A DNA stretch of 64,000 nt. Source: Magnolia sinica. Its lineage: Eukaryota; Streptophyta; Magnoliopsida; Magnoliales; Magnoliaceae. Location of the stretch: the NCBI RefSeq assembly GCF_029962835.1, contig NC_080577.1:7044501-7108500 (forward strand). Reading direction: 5' to 3'. A model generated the notes under the pieces. It searched no databases. It was not told the DNA's origin and was given only the letters and a program-made list of their open reading frames with translations. Below are positions 23,921 to 35,344 of the stretch, piece by piece (the first letter of the stretch is position 1; every line of letters begins with the position of its first letter). Position numbers and translations under genes: made by a program.

Positions 23921-26396
23921 AATAAAAACTCTAGATTAAGATGATATTTACGTGGTCATTTCATCTGGATCTTTTTTACGTTATCAACAGGTTAAATGGC
24001 AAATAAATATTATAGTGGAATCTATGAAGTTTTTAATAGTAGGGATTCAATTACAATAATTTTATATGGGTTAATGAGTCAAAATAACATATTTCAAATA
24101 TTTCATAAGTTAGTTAGCAGACTGATTGTTCTAGATTCACTATTAATTTTCCGACTTCAGATTCAAACTTCGATTCAGATTTCAGATTCTCACTTTGGAC
24201 TTCAGATTTAACAAACAGTCCCTAAATCTAATACAAAGCTCTTAACTTGCAAGATGCAGATATACATTTAGAGCTTTGCTAATCACACGCACGTGTGCAA
24301 TAAAGCTCTTGTACATGCCATATATGTGCTAGCATGACATGATAGGTCCAAAATCAAATCCATCCATCACAATTGTAGTCAAGAATCAGGTTGATCAACT
24401 CAACTAGTGGGTGACAGTTAGTGGAACAAATTTAAGGCTTTGAAAAACTCAGCTGAAGTTTTCAAACCATTTATCTATTTCTAATATTGGGCCCACATTT
24501 TTTTAATAAAAATAAGACAGGTACAAAGTAAAGTGCAGGAAAAGAAATCGATCTCACCTATGTAAACGACAAACCCACAATACTAACCAATCGCCCAAAT
24601 CCGAGGCAGGTTCAAAGAAATATATTTTACAAAAAAACTTTATAAAAATATAAAATAAAAAATTGCAATTTTTACAATGATTGTATGACTAATTAAGATT
24701 GCTCAATCACTATTACTATTTTAGGCCATGTGACATCTACAAGGTTAGGAGATGAATTATTCTCATTTTATTAATTATTTATGTGTATTAGGACATGCTT
24801 GAGCAGGGCTATACATCATGGGGGTCTGGGTGGCCTATGGGGCTTGGGTCTAATTTTTAGGCTCATTGCTCCATCTTGGGCCAAAAAATAGGTGGGCCAT
24901 GCTTGAATGTAACTGATAATTACTATTCATGGAATGACATCACCCCGAATCTAGGCACGTTTTTATCTGCCATGGACCTGCATTGGGCTTAACTTTTGCA
25001 TTTGGTTGCATTAGTGGTGCACACGGGTTAGGTTCGGTCTAGTTCTAGGGTGAAACCAGAATCGAACCATTCCTATCAGTTCCAGGAAACTCAAAACCGG
25101 TATCGGACCGTTTGCACCCTAGAACCGAACCGGAACCGGACCGTAACTGCATCTCCATCGATAGTTATATATCTTGTGCCGATCATGCATACATTTTCAA
25201 TTTTTAAGTAAATATCACATGGTTTAAGTTGTTGTTGTTTGTTTGTTTTATTTATTTATTTATTTTTAATAAGGATTAATATGAAATTAGGGACATTTGG
25301 GTTAACTCGTCGCCTGTAACCTGGTCGATCGGCCCAAGTCTAGTTCTAAATTTTCATAGGGATAGTCTTGGAGATGGTCATATACTTCTTTTAAAAATAA
25401 AAATAAAAATAAAATAAAATAAAATAATTCTCTTTTATATCTCACAAAATGGAGCCATTTTTTACACTATGAGGTTAAAATGCGGGTGATCAACCGAGTA
25501 AATGAACCTAGCCAGATGATTAAAAAAAATTGGACCCATTGGGTCAGGTTTTGGCTCAAAAACACCATGGTGATTATCAAGTGGTAGAGTCTAAGACCTC
25601 CCAAGCTTAACTCAGTCTGACCACCAAACCTTTCTTTTAAACCAATCGCATCTCGACCGCGTAAAATTAGGCCTAACCCACAAACAATCTAGAAGTGGCC
25701 CTTGAAAACTACTAAAATTAAAGTAATTAAGAGAACCTAACCAATTTCTACTTTGACCCCATCTAAACTAAACTAATATACTATTGGATTAGGTCAAGGT
25801 TTAAAATCTATATTATTAATTAAATAGATCTGCCAAACTCCCCCACGGCATTACCTGACCCAACCCATTTGCCCCCTAAATCCATATCGAAACGACTCAA
25901 TTTTCTTTGCTTGTAGGTACTAAATTATCATAGAGTAAGCTTTGTGGTTTATACCATTTTAGCACCATGACACAAAAAATGGAGTCTCTATCAAGAGGTG
26001 TTGGCAGGTAAAAATGCCGCTAACCGATGATAAGGACCTTTGGTAGTGTCTTAATCATTCTACCCTGTAAGGTATTATAGGGTTTTTTTAAATAGTATAA
26101 ATGGATGCACTATTTACTTGATGCATTAAAAAAAAAATTTGCATAGATCAAAGGGTGCATTTTACACCATTGAACTAAATGATGATTTCGTTTTTACACT
26201 CACTCACATCACATGGGCACTCGATCCCTTGATCTCAATGTTGAAACAGAAGTAGTCTACCACTAAACTATGGAATCAAACCCATATAGAAGATGAAACT
26301 TGATAATGAAAAAATCATCATTTGAATAATTTCAATGACCTAGATCTCTGACTACACAGCATCTTTAACCTGATTAACAATTGAGATTAAGTGAAT
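23921..26396. other. AT-rich stretch without genes
   Basis: About 2.5 kb with no coding signal. A hAT-like fragment may begin at about 25012 (TAGTGGTGCACACGGGTTAG, followed by GAACCGGAACCGG-type motifs to 25150), without a second end. A TTTA/AAATA run lies at 25250-25430. Decayed tRNA-SINE-like text (GGTAGAGTCTAAGACC near 25580; AGTCTACCACTAAAC near 26253) is possible. Confidence 0.4.
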
Positions 26397-26708
26397 TTAA
26401 TCTTCTTTCTTCTCAACTCGCAATAATTCTTTATATTGTTCCAACATATTAGGCAAAGCTTCAATGATATTTTAATTTGGGTCTCCTATGAAGTTTTCAT
26501 ATTCAATCATTGCATTAAAAATTGGCAATGTGCAATCTATTAACAAATCTAGTCAAATCTCCACCAAACATTGAGACAAAACTTTGGGACAAAGTAATCT
26601 TAATGGTAATCTAAATAGAGGGAATGTGCGGACATGATCTTTAACAAGCATTTCAAAATTGTGCATTGTTAAACTCCAATTTAAAATGTCTTTTAAGATT
26701 CCCTCGTA
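26397..26708 (-). pseudogene. Degraded ORF of unknown identity
   Basis: One minus-strand frame runs 104 codons from 26708 to a stop at 26397-26399 with only two internal stops (26553-26555 TGA and 26472-26474 TAA). It reads protein-like, with NFEMLVKDHVRTFPLF, LRLLCPKVLSQCL, MIEYENFIGDP and a charged end EQYKELLRVEKKED. The sequence around it is much more AT-rich and closed in all frames. I cannot name the family; it could be an exon of an old gene or a transposon protein. Confidence 0.35.
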
Positions 26709-27914
26709 CTTTTATTGAACGGTGAGAGATAATTGCTCATTATGTCCACCCAAGATAAATGTACATGATGATCATATTGATCAGATGTGTGGCCCATTAG
26801 CTAATTTTCTGAACCTTTGGATCAAATCGTCAAAGTATCAAACCACCCAAAATGCCATTTTTGGGGATATTTTAATCTCCACCGTGGGGTGGATGGTTGG
26901 ATGGACGAGTAGGGACACAGATTTGCCTTTGACAGGAAGTTCCTGTGCTGGAAAGTTAGATGGGCCCACCATGATGTCTGTGAGAAATCCACATCTTTTA
27001 CTGCAAGCATATTTTATTGGTCATATCCCAGAAAGGTTAATCTATTGAATGATTCCAACCTCTGGTTAGTCACCAATGCTGTTGAATTTGGGGTATTGAC
27101 TATTTTTCATTTTACCCCTTATTTGGTGGCTACCAATCCAAATATTAAAATTATCCGATCATTCTAGTTTTTAGATTATTACCCATCTACGATTGGACCT
27201 ACTATTTTAACGGTTTGGATTGATTTATTTCAATTCCATTTCCACAGCGGTTGTGTGCATGTGTATGGATATTCATATCCCACAGTGTACTTGTGAAGGT
27301 TCTTTGTCCTGTTCATGAGCAACTAGACTAGTATTTTAGATTTGATGGGTTCAGCGTTGATCGGGGAACGTTCGATATTCTGAGGGAGTATGAAGCTTGA
27401 TACTCACTCACTGAGAAATCGTACACGTGGCACACAAGTAATTCAAATTGAATTAGACAAGCTATGGTTATAGTTTAGATTCATCACAGGCTAAAAATCG
27501 AACTTGTTTGGACCATATAAAAATCAGGTTGGTGGACATTTACTGGACGGTTGAAATTAAAAATATCCAACGGTCCACTTTCAGCAAACGAGTATGGACG
27601 AATCAGAGATTGGCTTCTTCCAGCTGGGGTTGTGACCGGCTTCCACAACGTAGGCCATTTCACCTGAGCTAAACGTATGCACGGCTCCAATTTTTAAGTG
27701 CCTGTGTATCAAGCATCATATCCTGCCAGCTGCCAGAGTAGCAAAGTACTTGCCTTTTTAAGAGACGTGTTGGATGGTTATTTCCAAAAAGGGGTTTTCG
27801 CATAAAAATCTCGGCGATTGCTCCACCTCGACGGTGATTGTTGAGAAAAGAAATTACTAAAGTGCCCTCGTCAGAAAATTTTGGGGCCCACCACGTGTAT
27901 GACGTCCGGACAAG
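26709..27914. other. Mostly unassigned; one Mutator-MITE end
   Basis: GGACACAGATTTGCC and AGGAAGTTCCTGTGC at about 26913-26955 match the left terminus of the 32257 element, followed by GGGCCCACCATGATGTCTG. No right end is seen. The 108-codon open frame here lies across this repeat and is not taken as a gene. Confidence 0.4.
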
Positions 27915-28650
27915 GCTTCGCTAGTGGTCGGTGCTCTGTGGGCCCACCATGATGCGTGTGTTTGATCCACACGGTCCATTCATTTTTTTAGATCATTTAT
28001 TCATTTTTAAGGCTTTATTCCAAAAATGAGGCAGATCCAAATCTCAGGTGGACCACACCACAGGAAAACACTAGTAATTGAATGTCTACAATTAAAAACC
28101 TCCTACGGCACACTGTAATGTTTATTTGACATTTAACGTATGCAAGCGGTCACACAGACCTGCACGTGAATTTTAATGTTTATAAGTGGTGTATGTTATT
28201 TTTTTATGGTGTGACTCAGCTCATATTTAAAATGATTATAAAAAAAAACCACTAGGTAAGGCCCCATCGTGATGTTTGTTATAAATCATTTCCATCCATT
28301 CATTTTATCAGCTTATTTTAGGAAACGAGACTAAAAAACAATGTGAATCCAAAACTCAAGGAGGCCACACTAGAGGAGAAACTAGGGAAAGAATTGCATG
28401 CCGTCGAAACTTTCATGAGGTCCACCTTGATGTTTATATGTTATCCAAATTTTTTATGAGGTCATTCCCATTGCGATGAACTGAAAACACAAAAATCTTA
28501 GCGTTTCCTCTCATATAGCCCACTTGAGTTTTGGATCGGCCTCACTTTTAGTATTACATCTTAAAACTAAACACAAATGACAAAACAAATGAACAAAATT
28601 AGATTTATCACTAACATTATGGTGGGCCTACCTAGCTTCCCAGCATAGGA
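27915..28650. repeat. Two GTGGGCC-type MITE copies
   Basis: The first starts GGTCGGTGCTCTGTGGGCCC (about 27918), the terminal type of 43330-43834, and is truncated near 28235. The second runs from about 28255 to 28640 (GGCCCCATCGTGATG to ATGGTGGGCCTACC). Confidence 0.55.
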
Positions 28651-28655
28651 ATTTC

Positions 28656-29289
28656 TAGAGCAGTACATGAGTTGAACCAAGTCGAGCTTGGCACAGCTCA
28701 ACCCAGCTCCCCCACTAGCTGGCCCAGCTCAAACTCAGCTCAAATTGGTCCTCAAGCCTGACTGGCTAGCTCGGCTCGGCTCAGTCCTTGAGCCTGACTA
28801 GCTAGCTCGGCTCGGTTTAGTTAGCAGCTCCGGCTACTTCGAGCCAAGATCGAGTTAAGATCGAGCCTATGTGACATTTTCTTAAATATATAGAGTACAC
28901 CTTCAATTTCTCACGGAATGTAAACAGTAGAGCATCAGTTCACGGGTATTTCATTAAACACTTAGTATGTAATATAAAAATAAAAATACAAGGGTATTTG
29001 TTTCATATCCATACCTTCCTCGCCACCAGCTGATACTTCGTTGAGTCATTTCATCAAACAATAGCCGAGCAACAGGTATATCAAAATAACCGAGTCACCG
29101 AACTAATTCAATCCGAGTTGGATTCGAGTTGGGGTTTGATCCGAGTCAAGTCGAGCTTAGGCAAGCTCAAACTTGGCTCAATTTTTTTTTTCAAGTTCAA
29201 AAAATCAACTCGACTCGGCTCAAACACAATTTCGAACCAAGTCGAGTCGAGCGAGCTAACCGAGCTAACTCGGTTAGTGTACAGCTCTA
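28656..29289 (-). mobile_element. Non-autonomous hAT element (TCGAG/GAGCTCGG type), 634 bp
   Basis: Ends are TAGAGCAGTACATGAG and ...TGTACAGCTCTA (inverted, imperfect). Flanks GGAATTTC and GAAATATC agree at 6 of 8 bases, as expected for a worn 8-bp hAT target duplication. The interior is packed with GAGTCGAG, AGCTCGG and GAGCTCAAA motifs. It is the reverse-complement relative of the 51617-52216 element and of the copy entering at 63547. Confidence 0.75.
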
Positions 29290-29664
29290 GAAATATCCTG
29301 CCAAAGCTGTTTGCAGGCATCTGTCATCCCTAAGAAATACATGTGAGCCCCACAATTTCCCTCCATTTCACGGCTCCAAAAACACTTATCTGATGAGGAT
29401 TATTTATTTAAATCCTAATTTGCCAGGGGTTCGTGGTAAAACATTCCTTTGATAAACAAATGAGGCTTACATTAAGGAATGTCGATCTTATGGGAACCAC
29501 AACATACAGTTGCCCGAAAACGTCCTAGATTAGAAGATCCCAACCCTTCTAATATCATCAAAAATAGACCGTTAGGATTAAAAGTACACGAATTGTCTAC
29601 AAAGAATACATGATTGGACGGTTAGCACCTTCCACTCAATAACACCGTTTGATCATGATTTAAC

Positions 29665-30030
29665 ATAGGATGTAAATGGGTCCGATTCGGGTGTATCTAG
29701 ATAGGACCCGATTCCTATATTCAAATCCCAGTATGGAGAGGGTCCGAAACCTATCGAAATTAGGAGTGACAATTGGGTCGGGTTCGGGCAGGTCGGTGTT
29801 AACCCAACCCTGTCTCAGAGAATTCTTGACCAAACCCGACCCATGACCAATTACCCTCTGACCCAACCCTAACCACTTGATGACTCATCAAGTAGTCCCA
29901 ACTCATTGATAATCTACGTGGGCCCAGCAGGGGCGATCTGGGTCGGATAAGGTTCGATCAACCCATTTACTTAAATGGGTCACATTTCTACCCCAAACCG
30001 GACCCGTTGCCAATTTAGATTGGCCCGAAC
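29665..30030. repeat. Iterated GGGTCGGG/CCCGACCC region, possible hAT relative
   Basis: Starts near TAGGATGTAAATGGGTCC and again at TAGGAGTGACAATTGGG (about 29761), followed by many GACCCAACCC, CCCGACCC and TCGGGTTCGGG motifs. The architecture resembles the other hAT-type repeats, but no paired ends or target duplication were established. Confidence 0.35.
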
Positions 30031-30370
30031 CCACCACAAAGGCCTATCAGGCCAGTGGACCCATGGTTGGTGGTGAAAGAGGCATATGCATGTTTTGTTT
30101 GAAAAAATGGTGGTGACTCTTCCATGTAGAGGCGTGAACATCACAAGCATGGTAGATGTTACAATGAGAGTTTATAATCAATCATCGGATTTCCTTAAAA
30201 TTTAGACCATTCACTCTTTTTACTCTTAACCATCCATTTGATAGCCATTAATCGAATGGCTAGGATCGCTTTATCAATATGAATCTCAAAACATGTTTCA
30301 TCCACACTTGGACCCACTTTTCTGACGGTCCAGATAGTTGTATACCATCACCACATGTGAGGATGACGAG

Positions 30371-31105
30371 TGTTATGGGAAACATGGGTCCATCCATAAA
30401 TGAAGGTCGGACCAATGACCAGCACGGCCCAATGGTGAACAAAGAGCCAGCCGACGAACGACCAAGGTCGGCATGGCCCTCAGCGGATTTACCCAATGGC
30501 TTATTTACCTACCCTCAGCGGACTTCCCCAATGGCTTATTGGAGCTATCGGGCCCAGCAAAGGAGCCAAGGGCTACCGAGGTTAGTGATCATAAGGACAT
30601 CACAAGCCCGCTTCGTCAGTTTAATCATCGGAACGACACCGACCTTCTGATAGCTCGGCCAGCATATCACTAAGGAACCGCTACCTCTGTCATCCGACCT
30701 TATCTATAGGTCAAGCGAGTTCATTGGCTCCTGACTGGCATCCGACCTTATCCAACGGAACGGTCCAAGATTTCCTCCGAGGATTTCAGAGGAATAAGCT
30801 CAGAATCCCAAGGATCACAGGAAGATCCCGATCCGTTAGGGATTTCAGCTTAACACATATCTACCAAACAGAAAAGATCGCTCAACGGTGTAATCTTCCC
30901 TCTCTTACAAAAGGGGAGTCCTCTAATGGTGAAAGGTACATGTACTCACACATCGATAATCCCTTACGTTAAGTAATCTCTATAAAGACTTGGATTCCAG
31001 ACTTTGGCATCAGAGTGTCCCATGTACTAGCTAGGGTCTTCCTTGTTGTTCCTTGTGTAGGTACTTAAGGGTCCAAAGAGGGTTAACCATAAAACAAAAT
31101 CAACA
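30371..31105 (+). repeat. LTR of a second gypsy element (735 bp)
   Basis: TG at 30371 (TGTTATGGGAAACATGG) to CA at 31105 (AAATCAACA). Directly after it, GTTTGACGCCGTCTGTGGAA is the primer-site-like sequence that follows the 5' LTR in many plant gypsy elements. Open frames inside the LTR are not genes. No 3' partner LTR is present. Confidence 0.65.
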
Positions 31106-31163
31106 GTTTGACGCCGTCTGTGGAAAGACAACGTTAGAAGCCATTCCCATTATAAGTTCAATA

Positions 31164-31667
31164 ATGGCGAGGGGAAAGAAGAAAACTAGGGCCTCTCCTG
31201 TTGCAACGGACCTTGTGCCGCCACTGGAGCAGTCCAGTAGCTATCGGGACTCTGCCTCCCAACAACACGCTGACTCTAGTCCTGCAAGGCAGACACAATG
31301 GTCCCGCAATAGAGGAGGACAGCCGAACTCCCTTGACCAGTAGATGAAAACATTAAACGATAATATGAATTCCATGAGGTGGTTGCTGGAACAGTTAAAA
31401 CCCCAACCCAAACTGGGAGCTGGATCGGCAGTAGGCCCGACAGCTCAAGACTCCTCTCAACCCCCCAATGTTCCTACTGCGTCGCACAGAAGCCACCAGT
31501 TTAGGTCAACAAAGCCCACACCAAATGGGCAATCAGGAAAGCTGACCAAATGGACGATTGAACTCAGTGAGTTTGACATTAAATTCCGCCTCCGCATGAC
31601 AATCAAGGGCCAAGCCATAGCCGATTTTATTGCCAAGCTCAGCGATGGGCACAACCAAGAGCTGAAC
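31164..31667 (+). pseudogene. Internally deleted gypsy polyprotein: gag start fused to RNase H end
   Basis: From ATG at 31164 (MARGKKK) a Ser/Gln/Pro-rich gag-like leader runs with one in-frame stop at 31341-31343. Near 31535 the frame passes without a shift into KLTKWTIELSEFDIKF and IKGQAIADFIAKL, the RNase H block that precedes integrase in gypsy pol. Everything between (rest of gag, protease, reverse transcriptase) is missing, a deletion of probably 3 kb or more. From about 31670 the sequence turns into a MITE. Confidence 0.75.
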
Positions 31668-31674
31668 AATCATT

Positions 31675-31964
31675 CTGATGTAAGTGTTTTATCCACGTCA
31701 TTAATCGCTGTTCTCATATCATTTTAAGGTATGATCTGAAAAATGAGGCTGAACTCACGATACAAAAGGAAGTTGAAGTGATAATGACACCCACCGTTGA
31801 AACCTTTTTAAGGGCCACCATGATGTTTTTTTTTACCGTCTTATCTATTCATAGGATCATGTAGATGTGGATGAAGTGAAAACACAATTATCAACTTGAT
31901 CCGAAACTTTTTCAGCTTCCAAGGAGTTTTTAACGGTGGACGTTCAATCCCCACTTTGTGGTCC

Positions 31965-31999
<35 letters not shown>

Positions 32000-32240
32000 C
32001 ACGCACACACCCCTCACACACTCACGCAGTAGTGGGATTTCACTCCCTATGGATACTCGAACCCTTGACTGGGTGTTAAAACTCCTGATAGTCTACCACC
32101 GGAGCAAGATGAAGGATCCACTTTGTGGTCCACTTAAGCCTTTCACCTGCCTCATTTTTTTGGGTCATATCTTAAAATGCTCGGAGAAAAAGGATGAAGG
32201 TCGTAGATAAGACACATCACGGTGGCTCCACAGTCCTCTC
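31675..32240. repeat. GTGGGCC-type MITE copy split by a SINE
   Basis: The left arm begins near CATTCTGATGTAAGTG and the right part ends GGATGAAGGTCGTAGATAAG ... CACGGTGGC. The SINE at 31969-32117 interrupts it; removing the SINE and one 18-bp duplicate restores an uninterrupted MITE interior. Confidence 0.7.
31969..32117 (-). mobile_element. tRNA-derived SINE with perfect 18-bp target duplication
   Basis: CCACTTTGTGGTCCACTT occurs at 31951-31968 and again at 32118-32135, flanking 149 bp. On the minus strand the insert carries a box-A-like TGGTAGACTATCAGG and a box-B-like GGTTCGAGTATCC in pol III promoter order, and ends in an ACAC/TA-rich tail (the (TA)n at 31969-31998). A related copy is at 58195-58306. 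The long perfect duplication implies LINE-assisted, fairly recent insertion. Confidence 0.85.
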
Positions 32241-32256
32241 TAGTGTAAGTTTCCAC

Positions 32257-32791
32257 GGACGCAGATTTCCTGCAAAAGACTTTGCAGGAAGTTCCTGTGC
32301 TCGGACGCAAGGTGGGATCCTCCGTGATGTTTATTAGAAATCCAACCGTTCATCCGTTTTTCAAGCTCTTTTTAGGACATGCGGCAAAAAATGAGGAGGA
32401 TCCAAAACTCAAGTGAGACATACAAGATGAAACAGTGGGAAAAGGAATGCCCACCGTTGAAACCTTCCTAGGCTCCACCTTGATGTTTATATTCCATTCA
32501 AACCGTTTATAAGGTCATTTTCACTGGGATGAAGTGAAAATACCAAAAATTTGACAGGTACAAAACTTTTGTGGCCATATAATTGTTTCAACGGTGGTCA
32601 CTAAATCCCCAATGTTTCCTCTCGTGTGGCCCATTTGAGTTTTGGATACATCTTATTTTTAGCCACATGTCTTAAAATGAGCTCTAAAAACAGATGGACG
32701 GAGTGGCTTTCTCACAAACATCGCAGGGGCCCCACCCAGACTCCTTGCGCAGGAACTTCCTGCTAAAGGATTACGCAGGGAATCAGCGTCC
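32257..32791. mobile_element. Mutator-type MITE with perfect 9-bp target duplication (535 bp)
   Basis: AGTTTCCAC flanks it on both sides (32248-32256 and 32792-32800). The ends GGACGCAGATTTCCTGC ... AGGAAGTTCCTGTGC and their inverted partner form terminal inverted repeats of about 45 bp, after which the GTGGGCC-type palindromic interior continues. Nine-base duplications are the Mutator signature. No transposase. Confidence 0.9.
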
Positions 32792-32813
32792 AGTTTCCAC
32801 GGACCCCCAATCG

Positions 32814-33336
32814 GGAAACGGATTGGCCACCAGCCAATGGCGGTGGTTGGTGCTCTATGGCCCACCATGATGTCTGTGTTTCATCCATGCCGTCCATCTA
32901 TTTTTACAAATCATTTTCAGTATGAGACCAAAAATTAGGTATATCCCAATCTCAAGTGGACCACATTACAGGAAACAGTGTTAAATGAGCATCGAACATT
33001 AAAAACATTTTGGGGGCCATAAAAGTTTTGGATCAAGCTGATTTTTATTTTTTCCCTTCATCTGGGCCTTTATAACCTAATCAACAGATTGGATGCCAAA
33101 TAAACAATACAGTGGACCTTTGGAGGATTTTAATGGTGGATATCCAATCACTATTGTTTTCATGTGGTGTGGTACGCCTGAAATTTACATCTCTATTATT
33201 TTTGGCATCGAGCCCTAAAATTATCCGTAATAATTGATGAACGGAATGGATGAAACACATACATCATGGAGGGGCCCACAGAGCACCAACCACCAGCCAT
33301 GGGGATGGTGTCAGGGGGAGTAGCCAATCCATTTCC
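32814..33336. mobile_element. Mutator-type MITE, GATTGGCTACT terminal type
   Basis: Begins GGAAACGGATTGGCC and ends with the inverted GTAGCCAATCCATTTCC. The flanks CCCCAATCG (32805-32813) and CCCAAATGG (33337-33345) agree at 7 of 9 bases. Interior is palindromic with GGTTGGTGCTCTATGGCCCACC at both sides. Sister copies: 34000-34490 and 43330-43834. Confidence 0.75.
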
Positions 33337-33384
33337 CCCAAATGGGGACGGATGGATGCTGATTAGACAAATGACAGGTTGTGT

Positions 33385-33990
33385 AGCGAGACTCGCTACT
33401 GAAGTGATGTCACCAAGTTATCGCAAAGTAATGTCAGACCTGCGCTTATGTATGTGTTGTATCCACGTCTTCCATCCATTAGGAGATATTATTTTAGTAG
33501 GGCATGAGACAAAAGAACGAGTTAAATCCAGATCTGGAGTGAACCCCACCACAGTGAGGTTGCTAACCTGGAGTGTGTGTACTGACATGGAGTGTGTACT
33601 ACAAGCTAACCTTACAAAAAAAGAAAAAAAGAAAAAAAAAACACAGAAAACGGTGAGAAGAGTGACACCTACCGTGGAAACCTTCCTAAGGTCCATTATG
33701 ATATTTATCCGAGATCCAACGTGTCCATAAGTTAAGATAGACATGAAAGAACCGAAAACACAAATTTCAGCTTGACGGAAAACTTCTTTGGCCCTTAGGA
33801 ATTTTTAATGGTGGCTGTCACTCCCTCCACTGTTTTCTGTTGTGGGGTCAACTCGAGCTTCATATCTGGCTTATTCTTTGGCTCATGCCCTAAAATGATC
33901 TCTCCAAATGGACAGACGGTGTGAATACAACACCTACATCATGGTAAGTCCCACATAACTTGGTGACGTCACTTCACTAACAAGTCTCGC
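33385..33990. repeat. Palindromic MITE, GTGACGTCAC terminal type, complete
   Basis: Left end GTAGCGAGACTCGCTACTGA, right end the inverted CTAACAAGTCTCGCTAC, each adjoined by GTGAYGTCAC. Interior arms pair over most of their length. A GTGTGTACTGACATGG stretch with an A-rich tract (33555-33655) appears inserted in the left arm. The overlapping long open frames on both strands are by-products of the palindrome. Confidence 0.75.
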
Positions 33991-33999
33991 TACTCCCCC

Positions 34000-34490
34000 T
34001 GCCACCACTCTGGGGGCTGATGGTCGATGATCTGTGGGCCCCAACATGATGTTTGTGTTTCATCCATTCTGTTCATCTATTTTTACCAATCATTTTAGGG
34101 CTTAAACCGAAAAATGAGAGGGATATAAATCTCAACTGGACCACACCACAGGAAAACAATAGTGATTAGATATGCACCATTAAAATCCTCCTAAGGCCCA
34201 CTGTACTGTTTATTTGACATTCAATCCGTTGATTAGGTCATACAGACCCAGATGAAGGGAAAAACACAAAGATCAACTTGATCCAAAAAGTTTTTAATGG
34301 TTAACGTTCATTCAACACTGTTTCTTGTAAAGTGGCCACTTGATATTGGGATATACCTCATTTTTGGTCTCATATAATAAAATGATCTAGAAAAATATAT
34401 GGACGAGATGGATGAAACAAATACATCATGGTGTGTCCCACAGAGCACCAACCACCAGCCATTGGCCAGTGGTAGGGAGAGTAGCCAATC
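34000..34490. repeat. MITE, GATTGGCTACT terminal type, left end clipped
   Basis: Starts at GCTACTCCCCCTGCC directly against the previous element, lacking the first ~12 bases of its terminus, and ends GAGTAGCCAATC near 34490. Likely formed when one element inserted into the end of another. Confidence 0.65.
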
Positions 34491-35340
34491 AGTTAACACC
34501 TATTATTGGCAGAGGAGAAAACACCCAGGTCATGTGGGGTCCACCATGTTGTTATTGTGAAAGTTCCTCAGTGTGGCCCACTTGACTCTTGGACGGGCTG
34601 ATTTTTAGGGATACTGTTATCATCATGTTGCTAAACTGATAAACGGGCTGGACGTAATGTACACAATATGGTGGGCCAAGCACGCAAGCCTATGATTGGC
34701 ATTCCTACCCCATTGTTCCATGTGGTGTGGCCCACCTAAATGCAGATCAGGCTAACTTTTCTCCCCAGGAATTAGCATAGAAGGGCTTACCTTATTGTTA
34801 GAATGGATGACGCAAACACAACACGGTGGGGCCCCGGGGCTCAACTGTTGTATGCGCTGAGTAGGCCTATAATGTACTGAGTAAACTCTGTGGGGCCCAC
34901 TGTGGTGTACATGTCTTGCCCACGCCGTCCGTATGTTATATCAGCTCATTTTAGGACAAGAGTCCAAAATTAAAGCATATCCAAGCCTCAAGTGGACCAC
35001 ACCCTAGGCAATAGTAGGAAGTGATCTCTTACCATCAAAAGCTTACTGAGGGCCACAGAAGTTTTGGATTGTGCTAATATTATATCAGCTCATTTTAGGA
35101 CAAGAGTCCAAAATTAAAGCATATCCAAATCTCATGTGGACCACACCCTAGGCAATAGTAGGAAGTGATCTCTTACCATCAAAAGCTTATTGAGTGTCAC
35201 AGAAGTTTTGGATTGTGCTAATATTTGTATTTTCTTTCGATCATGTCTATGTGAACTTATGAGCAAGTTGATAATGAATGGACAAGTTATCCTGCTGTTT
35301 CGTGTAGTGCCGTCCAATTGAGATTTAGATGTACTTCACT
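34491..35340. repeat. MITE pieces, including a split GAGTAAACTCTG-type element
   Basis: Partial copies at about 34510-34850, then an element starting TGAGTAAACTCTGTGGGGCCC (about 34879). Its interior holds the 144-bp tandem duplication at 34937-35224 and stops near 35340 where the CACTA-like end begins. The matching inverted edge GGGCCCACAGAGTTTACTC sits at about 43235-43254. Confidence 0.6.
34937..35224. repeat. 144-bp tandem duplication
   Basis: Copies 34937-35080 and 35081-35224, both starting TATATCAGCTCATTTTAGG and ending TGTGCTAATAT, with only a few differences. It is a recent local duplication inside a MITE. Confidence 0.92.
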
Positions 35341-35344
35341 TTTG

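Noticed and set aside
26722-27048. 108-codon open frame
   Set aside because: Crosses a Mutator-MITE terminus and a GGGCCCACCATGATG edge; not coding in character.
30260-30972. Open frames of up to 123 codons
   Set aside because: They fall within or across the edge of a 735-bp LTR and show no domain.
31995-32110. tRNA gene on the minus strand
   Set aside because: Box-A and box-B-like motifs are present, but there is no cloverleaf and the sequence is flanked by an 18-bp duplication; it is a SINE.
33266-33744. Long overlapping open frames on both strands (154 and 108 codons)
   Set aside because: They lie across the junction of two palindromic MITEs; no protein-like sequence, and mirrored frames are expected in palindromes.
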